Source: Romanomermis culicivorax
Taxonomy: Eukaryota; Nematoda; Enoplea; Mermithida; Mermithidae
Assembly (NCBI GenBank): GCA_963922205.1
Contig: CAWUHX010000116.1
Coordinates: forward strand, 310,001-374,000
Reading direction: 5' to 3'
Length of the DNA: 64,000 nt
Below, one piece after another: positions 12,341 through 22,690 of the stretch. The notes beneath the pieces were generated by a model. It saw only the letters and a list, made by a program, of their open reading frames with translations, had not been told where the DNA came from and did not search any database. The position numbers and the translations under genes are program-made. Numbering within the stretch: position 1 is the stretch's first letter; each line of letters starts with the position of its first letter.

Positions 12341-13606
12341 TTATGTGCACAAAAAAGACCGTTTTTGGGGACCCCCAAAACTTTGAGAGTTTCGGGACCC
12401 CCATCCCAAAATTTCAGGTCCATCCCGGGTTCCAACTGCTCGGACCTGTTACGAGTATGCACACGAATTTTTTGCATTTAGAAAATGATTAAAATATCAT
12501 CATCATGAGAAAATGGTAGAAGGTCTTGCTGGTTGAGAAATCCAATTTCTTGGTTGCTTACCTAAATTTTGAATTTCAGTTTGTACGACTGAAAAATCAT
12601 TGAATTCACTAAAAAATTAGACCTTTCCTTTATGTAAAAGATACCGAAAAGATATGTTTTCCAGCGTTACCAAATACCAGAATATAGAAACCTTTACCGG
12701 CGCTGTTCGACGAAATTGATTACCGATTCAAGTCAGAGGTAAAAATACCTAATCACACTTTTTATGCATCATTTGAAGACAATATCTTTTGATAAATAAA
12801 TAATCATGATTGGCAAATTACTGGCTCCGGATGTATAGGATCAAAAATGTCGAAAAAGGGTATGACCTCTTTCACCAATCAAATGGCGAAAAGATCACGA
12901 TCGATCGTCGATTGTTGCAGGAGAATGTGCTAAAAAAATAAATTCGCTGACGTTTTAGAGGCCTCGAAACCAAAATTTTTCGCCGAATAACTTATTTTCC
13001 TCTAAAACTCTGGAAATTCAGTTTCAAAAGTCTGAAACTGACCTTACTGAATAAAATACAAGACTGATGAAATAAAGTGAATTTATGAGCAACTAAAAAT
13101 CTATCTCTGTGACAGAATTTTTCCTTAATAGCTAGGACGGTAGTCTTCCTTGTACAAGTACTTTTTCATTCCTCATAACTAAGTCGAAAATAAAGTACAG
13201 CAACGTTTATGTTTTTGAATATACTGCATTGAATGCATTCCAGTGCAATTAAATTTATCATGAGTTTACTAAATCAATGCCATGCCGAAATTTCCTCGGA
13301 ATAGCTACAAAGCTATTGATTTGGTTGGAATCAGTGACCCCCGATAAATTATTTTCAAGACGTATAGTAGGGCTTAGCATGATATATACTATGTTCTCCG
13401 TTTTATTCACTAAACCCAATTTCAGATTCTGCGTAACGTTGGCCTCCGAAATAAAGACTCACATTATAATGACGGCGCCGTAACATAATTCAAGAATTTG
13501 GATATCGCTCTATCCCAGGATCTCTAAGCTGAATAATCGATTGTTATGGGTAAGCAATTGTAACACATTCATTTATTTTAGTTATGCAACTATTTCAATT
13601 TTCAAG

Positions 13607-16600
13607 AATGCCCCCCGGATGCGTTTTTTTGTAATAATGGAGAATGTTTTTCGTCATTAGACGTTATAAGATGCGATGGTATTCCTCAGTGCCCGGATGG
13701 TTCGGACGAATCGTTTTGTCTGGAGAAAAGTATTATACTTTGTCCTCCTGATTGACCATCGTAATATGCTTTGGATATTTAGGGCTGGAAAAACCGGTCC
13801 CAATTCCATCAAAATGACTTAAGCTCCAGCTGAAGAGCTATTTTCGGCAAAACTAGAAATTCGCTGGAGTAGTGGCTAGAAATTAGATAAAAATTCTGGT
13901 CATCGTTGCCTATGCTAAGCATAGTGCTTTGTAAGGTGCTTCACTTGGAACAGCTGTCAACGGCTGACCTTTGAAAGTGACGCATGCGCGCAGCTGCCCC
14001 ATTGACTACGGCGGGAAGGGTAGAAAAACGACGATTTACGCGAGGCTATAGTACGACCGAACACTTCTTAGGAAGAGAAGGTAAGTTTATATCATGTAGT
14101 ATACGTTTAATTAATCCTTTCGTAGAACGAAAATTAATTATGTTTATTTTTTGCAAATCATTTAAACTCTAGATGAAAAAGTTAACCCTGTGAAAAATGT
14201 CAACACCGCATCTACAGAAATAAAGAGGAAAAAAATTGAAATGAAAGAAAAAACGACCGGAGGAACATACAAAAGCGAAAGAGAAAAGAAACAAAAACCA
14301 TAAAAACAAACAAAAAAGGAAAAAAACAACAACAGTGAAAGAAAAAAGATGAAATAAAAAACAAAAATGGGACAAAGAAAAGTGAAAAACAAAAGTAAAA
14401 GAGAGGGAAAACAAAAAAAGAAAAGAAAGAAAAGAGACAAAAAGCAGAACAGAAAGAAACACGAAAACAGGAAAGAGGAAAAATGTTTTTGACACGCATG
14501 TAAGGAAGACAAACACGGAGCACGAAGGAAGACGAAAAAACAAAATAAACGTAAGAAAATAAAGAAAAAAGGAGAACAAAAGCAGAAAAAAAGATCATGT
14601 CGTTTTGCAAGAGGAAAAAGTGTTCATTATTGATTGACAGGACCTTACGGCATATGAAGGAAATGGACCAGTTATAGAATGGAAGTGAGTGGTGACCATT
14701 CTTTCCCATCTACACAATCTCTTTCCATAAAAAATCTCTGAACAGAACATCACAGGCATTATGGTCCTGTCAGTCAATAATGGTGCAATTTTTGCCACAG
14801 GGTCCAGAACAAACGAACCAAGAACTCTTAATTTATGGAAGATGTTCCATATGGAAGCAGAACGGTCTGCATTCGAGAGAAAACCCCAGTTTTTGATAAA
14901 TAATCCCTCGGCGCTCAAGTTGCGTAGTTTCAATAACCTTCATTATATGGATGATCGATTTTGAAAATGCTTGTAATAATTTTGGGGAAAAATTGTAACA
15001 GAAAAACCCACATCGAGTTTTGCTATAATTATACTATAAATAGAAATTTTTCCTACACAGACCATTGCAATTTTTGGGTGGGTATTATTGTTACCAGACT
15101 GCCCCATGGGGAGGGGTATGAAGAGGGTATTACCACCACCTAAGTCCTTAAAATTTATCACTGGTTGTCTGATTTTGAGACAAAATTAAGTGTTTAGTGA
15201 ACATTTAGCTTATACTACTCTCGAAAATTTTCAACTTAACCCCTACCTGTATAATCTGACCTTGGGGACTGCATTTTGATGATTCCAATTTCATTGCCCT
15301 ATTTTCAAACGTTTTTCAGACTTCGATGTACCTTGTTTTTTTAATTCTCCACTTTTTGTTCCTTTTTTTGTTATTCTTACCTTTTCTATTTTTGTTTCTT
15401 CTCTCAGTTCCTTTTCTTTTCCCATATTATTTCTCTTGTTCTGTTGTCCTTTCATTCTTTTTGTTCTCTTGCTCCTTTTATATCTCTTTCTTTTTCGTTT
15501 CTCTTTCTGTTATTTTCGTTCCTTTTTGTCCATTTTTCTTCATTTCTTGTTTTTTGTGTTCTTCTCTTTTTCCTTCTTGTTTTATTTTCTCATTTTGTTG
15601 TTCTTTCCCTACTTCATCTGTTCCCTTTTTGTTTTTAACTTTTTTCTGCTCTGTTTCTTTTTCGTCCTTCTGTTTCTTGTTTCTTGTCTCCTTTCCTTTT
15701 ATTATTTTCTTTCTCTTTTCTATTTTCCGTCCCTTTCTCGTTTATGTTTATTTGTTTTTTCTCTTTTTTCCGCTTTTGTTCTCTCTTTTTTCTGCCTTTG
15801 TTCTCTCTTTTTTATTGTTCTCTGTTTTTATTTTTCTTCGTGTTCTTACATTTATTTTGTTTTTTCGTCTAAACTTCCTGCTCTGCATTTATTCTTTTTT
15901 CTGTTTTTGTATTTCCTTTCTACTTTTACTTTTGTTTTCATCTTTCTTCTTTGTTTTTGTCCCTTTTTTGTTTTTTATTTCGTCTTTTTTCTTTCCCTTT
16001 TGTTTCTTTTTCTTTTTATGGTTTTGTTTCTTTTTGCTTTTGTTGTCTTTTTCTTTCTTTTTTCGTTTTGTATGTTTTTTTATTTTTTACCTTTCTATCT
16101 TTCTCCTGTTGTTTTTTCTTTCATTTCAATAAAAATTTTTTCCTCTTCATTTCTCCAGATGTGGTATTGACTTTTTTATCCAGAGTTTAAATGATTTGCA
16201 AAAAATATAAAGAATAAATTTTCGTTTTCCGAAAGGATTAATTAAACATACTATACTACATAATTTAAACTTACCTTCTAATTTCTAACAAGTGGTCGGT
16301 CGTACTGTAGCATCGCGTCAATCGTCGTTTTTCTACCCTTCCCGCCGTAGTCAATGGGGCAGCTGCGCGCATGCGTCACTTTCAAAGGTCAGCTGTTCTG
16401 TTCCAAGTGGCGCACCCTACAAAGCACTACGCTTAGCATAGGCAACGATGACCAGAATTTTTATCCAATTTCTAGCCACTACTCCAGCGAATTTCTAGTT
16501 TTACAGGAGTTACGTCTCGTACTGTATGTATAACTTGACTCTTTATATTATAATACTGCTGTTGAAGTTTAGATCAGCTGGAGCAGAATGCCCCATGGGG

Positions 16601-19600
16601 AGGGGTATGAGGGGGGTATTACCCCTACCTGAAGTCCTTAAAATCGATCACTGGCTGCCTAATTTTGAGACCAAATGACTTGTTTAGTGGACATTTAGCT
16701 AACACTACCCCCGAAAATTTTCAATTTTACCCCTACCTGAAAAATCTGACCTTGGGGACCTCTGAGCTGGAGCATAAATTTATCATGTTTGTGTATGATT
16801 CCGGCTACAGCTGAGCTACAGCTAAAGGTATTCAACTCGGCTGAAGCTTGACTTCATACTTGAGCAATGCCGGGAGTCACCGGGTAGCTACGTTTTGGGG
16901 TCCGGTAGCTACGTTGGCGGCTGTCAGTGGCTCCAGAAAATCAACACATCACAAAGTGCAGAGAGAGAGAAAACTGAAAGAGTAAGATTAAAAAAAGAGA
17001 GAGAGAAAGAAAGAAAAAAGGGAAGAGATAAAGAGAGACAGACCGAGTCGGTCAATAAATCAACCAACTTAAGAAACAATCAACCAACCAATCCGGTAAT
17101 CAACCGAATAACCCACTGATTTGGTGAGCAACCAATCAGTAGGTATGAGATACAACCAACCAACTGATAAAGAAAGCAACCAACCAACCGATGAAATGAA
17201 CCAACGACTTTGGGAAATATCCAACCAACAAATCCGGGGGATCAACCAACCGGCCAACTGATCTGGGAAGCGACCAAGGAATTTGGGAAATAACCAACCA
17301 GGGTTTTTTAGGCCAATTTGGAGCCATGGCCCTTAAAAATTCTAATTGGCTCGTATAAATTTGGCGGCACAAGCCAAATTACCTTGTAAAAATCAGAGCT
17401 GGTTCCCCGTGTGTAGGGTTCCCTGTGTGTAGATGCATTTTTGTGCATTTTGAAATGGAAAATACCAAAAATTTCCCTTCAAATCAATTATGATTCTTGG
17501 TATCACTTCCGTTGTTCGGTTGGAAAATGTTGGCCTAGCTTATGCTTATAGCTTTTAAAAACCAGCATGTTATGGATGAATGTTTGATCTTTTATTATTT
17601 TTTCACGTATATGAGAGAAAACTCCAAAATGCATTTTTTCATCCCCATTATAACAATAGGAATACAGCTGGATACTGATCGGAATAGATTGAAAACCAGC
17701 TCTACATCTGAGAAAGGAACTGGAAGGAACCATACATGCACATAGGGGTATGGGGCGTAAACCCTCCAACCTGAGACCCGGGACACCCCCTGACCCAAAA
17801 AATCGCCTAACCCCCATGAGAGTTTTCCAAGACAGTTTTTTTTTGAGATTTTTATGCATATTTTGTATTTTATAAAAACATGGTTGTGGAACTTTTTGTT
17901 TTTCCACTCACCCACCCCATAACCTCCCTGAATAAAAAGTCAGAGGATCCTCTCCCCTGAACGATTCTCGCAGTGCATGTCTGAAAAAATAATCAAAAAA
18001 GAAGCAAAAAGAACTTGGCGTGTGAAAAATTAAAAAGAAAGGGAAACATCAGACAATAAATATAGCATGTACGCAGTGCTTTTTTGTACTTGGTCTATTT
18101 GTACCGGTACAAACCACCTCTCAAAAACCGTTTGAACTCCAAAATTTCGAAAATTTGCTGAAATTTGCTTTAAAAAAATTTCGTTGTAATAAAATGCACC
18201 AAACATGATGTGGAATATGAATATGTTGGCCATTTTCACGAGACACATGAGAAGACTGCAAATGCACACTCATAAAACAGTTGATCATGAGGCACAGAAC
18301 ATGCACAAGTAAAATACTCCACAAAAAGCTTTTATTATTTCGCCATGGCTGCTAGTTTGCCTTTATCGATGCGGACGCATAAGAAACAAGGCCTAACAAG
18401 TCCATTGACACTGAATATGGACTGCTGATGAGTGATGAAAAATTTTTTGCGCTAAAATTTTCGTTTGTACTGGTACAAATGAAGCCAGAATTTTCGTTTA
18501 TACTCTGGACCGTTTCGTTTGTAAAGTACAAAAAAAAACTCTGGATGTACGTAATCGTGTGGATCAAACAACAAAATTCGATTAAGATATAAAACAAGTT
18601 TAAAAAATCTTTTGTTTTCGATGAAAGTCTAATTTTTTGCTTTTCAGATCTGTCTTTATACAAGTTATATTGAAAATTCATTTTTTTAGTCAGAGATGTT
18701 CAACTTGAATATTAATTGATTATGATTATATCTTTTATATACAAAATGCAGTATGAAAATTATGTTCGGTGTGCTTTTAATAATCGAATGATTGTTTGTT
18801 CGGTAGCCCATAAGATAAACATTAAGAGGCGTTTAGAAGATCAACAGCATGTGAGAATGAATTTTGGGATAAAACCGCAAACAACCGACATTTTCAGTAT
18901 TTGTTTTTTAACTCATAACCAAAATGTCAAGATCTTGTCAACCTAGCCAATATTGAATGTATGTAATCATTAATTTATGTATTGCGCGTGTCTTTTATTT
19001 CAGAACTTCAAATTGTTTTATCGCAATATCGCTCAGTGCCTGATGCTTTATTTTAGATCGCGTCACCAACGACGATCAACGTTATCGGCAACCGGAAGGA
19101 CTCGACGTTGCCGTCACCATTGTTTTTCCAACAATTTTCGCATGCATTCTCCTTGTAGCCGCTATGCTTTTCGGTATCAAGAAATGTAAACAATGGGAAC
19201 TGGATAGAATCGTGGAAATGCGTAAGAAATCGTTGTCGAGTTGACATATTTTCCTGACTAATACATTTTTCAGGTCGCACACGTCGCTTGATACAGCGTA
19301 TGACACAAACTTTGCGTGAAAAAAATTTTAGAACATTACAGGGTAAGCTTAGTATGAGTTTAATCATTACCGTTTCAATAAAAAATTGCTTTGCGGGATA
19401 GCAACAAAAGGATTCATAGTTATGGCAGGGGCAAATACACTATTTTTAAAAGTTGGTAGTTGGGCACACTCTCAAAGATGACCGCAACCTCTCTCCAGTA
19501 TCTCTATTAGGTGACGGGGATTTATCACTCAAGAGAGAAAAAATTTTTTTATAAGAGTATTATTTTCTAATGATATGGAATAGTCACTTCAGGAAAATAA

Positions 19601-21510
19601 AGGCTGCATATCATTGCGTCTTACACACCGAGTTGTGTTTGTTCTTAGCTAATCCTTTCCTCGGCAATAAAAAGCTTTTTTTCTTGAGGTGCAGTGTACT
19701 ATATATGGTAAATCAACTTGTAATATCGAATACGTAGCTCCGTACCCACGTTTGCATAGCCTTTTTTGTACTTTACAAACTCATTGGCTTGAGTACAAAC
19801 AAAAATTTGGGCCTTGTTTGTACCAGTACAAACTATTTTCCGGTATGAAAATTCAATTTGATATATCAATCACAGTGTAACCAACGAAGTACAAACAAAT
19901 TTCAGACCGTCGTTTGCACCAGTACAAACGGGTCGAGTACAGAAAAAAACAGTGGTACGGTGCTAAATCAATGAAACAACCATTTTTGAAGAAAATCTAT
20001 CTCGTGCGGCTTCATTTTTCGAGACTTAAGCGAAGTTTTCTCAGACCACCTGTCAGCAGGAAGGGGTTGGCGGCCGCCCCTCTTCGGCGTATTTTATTCA
20101 TAGGAAAAAATATGCGTGTTTGCCGGGTTCTTATTTGTAAAAAAATCAGTAGAACTCCAAAAAGATGCGTTTTAGAAGGTCAAAATCTCAAAATTCAAAA
20201 AAATTGAAATCGACAAAAAATATCCACTTTTAGGCGCTGCCTTTAACATGTCTACCTTCACTCATCAATTACTATTTAATAGTTTTTATCATATAAAGTT
20301 CCTAATCTAGTTTTTAATCGTTAACGTTAGGTATTTTGTTGGAATTTCGGCACCGCGAACATTCTCATAATACAAATCATGCATAAAATAATCAAAAATT
20401 GTCTCCGAAAAAATTCCTCAGAGAAATAACGCTCGGTGAGGGGCTCGAACCCTCGACCTTCTGCATACAAGGCAGACGCGCTACCAACTGCGCTAACCGA
20501 GCCACGTGGATGGTTCGGAAATTGTGGTTGTAGTAGTGGTGGTGAGTGCGGGGCATGCCGCGTAATGAATAGCCAGACGCACCACTACAACAACCCTCCC
20601 CCCTTCGAGGAGGAAGGGCCTCTGGTACGGTCACCATGTAACGGTTCTCGCACACTGGGTGGTAGCTTCTCTACCACCGACTGCTCAGCCCTGCATCGCC
20701 TGTTGCGATTGCTGCAGTGCCCGTCACAAAATTCCAGGTGTGGCCCGTGACTTGGATGAGCAACATCAAATCTACAGGTTCAGAGGGAAATGCACGATGG
20801 CACCTTTTGCGCATCATCACAGTAGAGATGTATCGGGTAGCATATTTTGAAAGGGTCCGGGTCCAAAATTTTAAGAATATTGGGTACAAGTCCGGGTCTA
20901 AAAAAATGGTCGGGTCTTGTTTCGGGTCCAGGTACCCGATACATCTTTAGCGTCCAGGACCTCTGGTAGGAGGGTACTAATATGTGCATGTATGCTAAGT
21001 AGAAGAAAATAACTCGCCAGATATATGCTTGTCACAAATTGTGAAATTTACGAAGGAAATCGCCGTCAAATAATTTTTAATTTGGGTCCGACGTCGTTTA
21101 GTTTTCTGAATCTGTCAGGTTCATTAAAACAGTTGACTGTTTTATTTCCTAAAAATTTCCGAGAATATTACAGGAGCCCGTTTCGTTCTAAGAGATACTT
21201 AGATTGATATCTTCTTTTTGTTTTTATTTTTTCATCTATCAATTTTAGTTTCATCTTTTAAGCCGCTTACACAATCCGCAAACGTCAAAAGTTATTGTCG
21301 TCTTGTTCAACCCAAAATTATAGCAGCTCCTGTAGCCGTAACGGATCAGATTCATCACAAGATAAATTACTACAGCAGCAGAAACAACAATGTCAAACCG
21401 GGCCGCCGCCTCAATATAGTTCTAAACCACCGTTTCTTTCGGGCACGTCGCCGCCGCCTTCCTACGATGATGCGTTATTCGACACATTTTATAGACAAAT
21501 TTTTGAATGA
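13607..21510 (+). CDS. LDL-receptor class A domain membrane protein with PPxY tail (LDLRAD3/4-like), 5' end missing
   Basis: Four exons join in frame: 13607-13729, 19057-19221, 19274-19342 and 21263-21510 (stop TGA). All three junctions are phase 1 with GT..AG borders. The joined part gives 200 residues. Residues 1-37 form one LDLa module with six cysteines at 1, 8, 13, 22, 28 and 37 and the acidic CPDGSDESFC calcium-binding end. A transmembrane segment lies at about 58-81, followed by a basic KKCK stretch and a cytoplasmic tail with two PPxY motifs, PPQY (167-170) and PPSY (183-186). In vertebrate LDLRAD3, LDLRAD4 and PMEPA1 such motifs bind WW domains of NEDD4-family ubiquitin ligases, so a trafficking or ligase-adaptor role is inferred. 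The signal peptide and any further LDLa exons lie upstream and were not found: candidate segments at 13427-13550 carry stops or the wrong phase. The first listed intron is 5.3 kb and holds the long inverted repeat. Confidence 0.8.
13849..16502. mobile_element. Long inverted-repeat (fold-back) element
   Basis: The left arm 13849-14592 and right arm about 15770-16502 are inverted copies with moderate divergence. Matches include the CTAGAAATTCGCTGG ends, the GATGACCAGAATTTTTATC region, the GCGCATGCGTCACTTTCAAA region and the outer part of the purine/pyrimidine tract. Position 15326-15770 is extra pyrimidine tract with no partner on the left. The spacer 14593-15325 holds a family B copy. The element sits inside the 5.3-kb intron of the LDLa gene. 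No terminal duplication is seen. Confidence 0.75.
15095..15271 (+). mobile_element. Family B copy in the spacer of the fold-back element
   Basis: It has the same block order as 16584-16764 (CCCCATGGGGAGGGG, then ACCTTGGGGACT). No matching duplication is visible, so it is older or has an altered end. Confidence 0.7.
16584..16764 (+). mobile_element. Family B hAT-like MITE
   Basis: A 181-bp element with ends CAGAATGCCCCATGGGG / CCTTGGGGACCTCTG and duplication AGCTGGAG (16576-16583, 16765-16772). Confidence 0.88.
16955..17045 (+). repeat. Purine microsatellite
   Basis: A GA/GAAA-rich simple tract, almost free of pyrimidines. Confidence 0.75.
17058..17310 (+). repeat. Degenerate CAACCAAC minisatellite
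   Basis: Units of the type CAACCAACCGAT and AACCAACAAATCCGGGGG recur irregularly across about 250 bp. The minus strand reads as GWL-rich frames, which are not genes. Confidence 0.7.
17731..17983. mobile_element. Family J copy without duplication
   Basis: A 253-bp element with ends CATACATGCACAT / GCAGTGCATGTCTG and the internal CTGAATAAAAAGTC shared with 23574-23821. The flanks GAAGGAAC and AAAAAATA do not match. Confidence 0.7.
18072..18543. mobile_element. Family I hAT-like element
   Basis: A 472-bp element with ends CAGTGCTTTTTTGTAC / GTACAAAAAAAAACTCTG and a 7/8 duplication CATGTACG/GATGTACG. Palindromes of the GTTTGTACCGGTACAAAC type lie just inside both ends. Confidence 0.83.
19755..19955. 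repeat. Short family I relative
   Basis: CTTTTTTGTACTTTACAAAC at the left and GTACAGAAAAAAACAGTG at the right frame two TTTGTACCAGTACAAAC-like palindromes. The centre of the long copies is missing. Confidence 0.6.
20413..20600 (-). repeat. tRNA-Thr-associated repeat unit, copy 2
   Basis: The shared sequence with 8520-8745 begins just outside the tRNA 3' end (CAGAGAAATAACG on the plus strand) and ends near ACCACTACAACA. It lies between the third and last known exons of the LDLa gene. Confidence 0.6.
20431..20502 (-). tRNA. tRNA-Thr (anticodon UGU)
   Basis: On the minus strand a 72-nt cloverleaf folds without mismatch. The acceptor is GCTCGGT/ACCGAGC, the D stem GCGC/GCGC, the anticodon stem TCTGC/GCAGA around loop CTTGTAT, the variable loop is 5 nt, and the T stem is GAGGG/CCCTC around TTCGAGC. 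The A box (TTAGCGCAGTTGG) and B box (GGTTCGAGC) are intact and there is no intron. The ~100 bp upstream on the tRNA strand (20503-20600) is shared with the decayed copy at 8532, so this may be part of a dispersed unit rather than an ordinary solitary gene. Confidence 0.88.
20826..20948. repeat. Small TAGAGATGTATCGGGTA element
   Basis: Ends TAGAGATGTATCGGGTA / TACCCGATACATCTTTA surround GGGTCCGGGTCC-like words. A clear duplication is lacking. Confidence 0.65.
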
Positions 21511-21715
21511 AGATAAGTAGTAAATTCTTAGCCAGTTTAATAGAGTAATTGCCTAGATTTTCATAATTAGAAGTTTTACCCCGAGAAAAGTTGTATACAT
21601 ACTGTAATAGGGTGTTGAACAAAACACCTCACCGATTTCTCAATTTCCTCTTTCCAAACCCTGTCTTCTCCCTCCAAACGAGTTGAATTTTGCAAAAATA
21701 TCCAATCACTCCATC

Positions 21716-21885
21716 CAGGCCTGTAGCCAGGAATTTTTTCGCGGGGGGCACACATTTTTTCACTTAATTTACTGTAAAATTGGCATTTCTGACGACTTTT
21801 CCTTGAAGAAAAAACAAACGGCCTTTTTTTACACTTTAAACATTTCGGGGGGCATGGACCCCAACTCCTCCTACCTACAAGCCTG
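21716..21885. mobile_element. Family R hAT-like MITE
   Basis: A 170-bp element with ends CAGGCCTGTAGCCAGG / CTACCTACAAGCCTG and perfect duplication ACTCCATC (21708-21715, 21886-21893). It lies just downstream of the LDLa gene. Confidence 0.85.
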
Positions 21886-22690
21886 ACTCCATCCATCCTA
21901 GCTGAGGTAATATGGACAAATCTATGATGAGTATCTAATCGTTTTAGCCCCTGTCTTGCTTTCTGTCTGTATTCAATTTTCTCAAAATTGATTTTTGATC
22001 ATACATTTAATGGCGCTCCGAGGTGTTTAAGAGTCATTTAAGAAAAAAACTGATTTTTTCGTCTTATAAAATCCGGAAATGGTTTGAAAAATAAAGATTG
22101 TTGCCATTTAGAAAACCATAAAAATATTTTTTGTGGCGTAGTGTGCGGTGAGTATTGACATTTTTGAACATTTTCTGTTGAAAAATATTACTTTCAACAA
22201 AAATGGATATTTTTTCAATTCGTTTGTCGGAAAGGATGAAATTCCCATTGCAACCCTATTTTAACCATATGATTGGAAAATTTTGGGCACCGATGACACT
22301 CACCCCAATTACATATGTTTTACGTTAACATTGATATTATTTGTTCTTAAAACGTAACGATAGTAAAATTTGACGGTGAGTTAATCCTAAGTGAAAAGAT
22401 GTAAGTCACTTATTTAATGGAGTTCTATCGCTGATTTGTGTTCGGGATTAAATTTTTGTACATTGTATTCCCCGCTCCCAAAACGAACAAGTCCGTGTGA
22501 TATTTTGTATTTTTCCATGTTTTTGAGTTTAATTCATTAGATCTCATTTTTTGCATAATAAAATGTTATTCATAACAAATGCTTCCTATACATGGTTTCA
22601 AGTTATGGATATCGTTGTAATGCTCCGAAATTGTCAGGTCTGCGCATCCCTGTACTGGTTATATTCAGCTATTTTCTGTTAAGCTGCAAC

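Noticed and set aside
13277-13550. Possible first exon of the LDLa gene
   Set aside because: Candidate segments ending at GTAACA (13477) or GTAAGC (13551) have stops or a phase that does not fit the LDLa exon.
15326-16190. Long F/L/S-rich frames (up to 268 codons) on the plus strand, and partners at 14162-14709 on the minus strand
   Set aside because: They are translations of the C/T-rich tract of the fold-back element. Several frames are open at once, and the inverted arm reads the same way.
17058-17310. Possible CRISPR-like array
   Set aside because: Units are degenerate and not separated by uniform spacers, and the genome is clearly eukaryotic.
17069-17372. W/G/L-rich minus-strand frames
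   Set aside because: Translation of the degenerate CAACCAAC minisatellite.
20392-20655. 87-codon minus frame containing RVARLAQLVARLP
   Set aside because: It is a read-through of the tRNA-Thr gene and its flank; the phrase is a known artefact of translating tRNA sequence.
22592-22690. Upstream in-frame ATG for the phospholipase
   Set aside because: The added 33 residues look like translated intron or leader, with a splice acceptor (ATATTCAG, ending 22668) inside; kept only as an alternative start.
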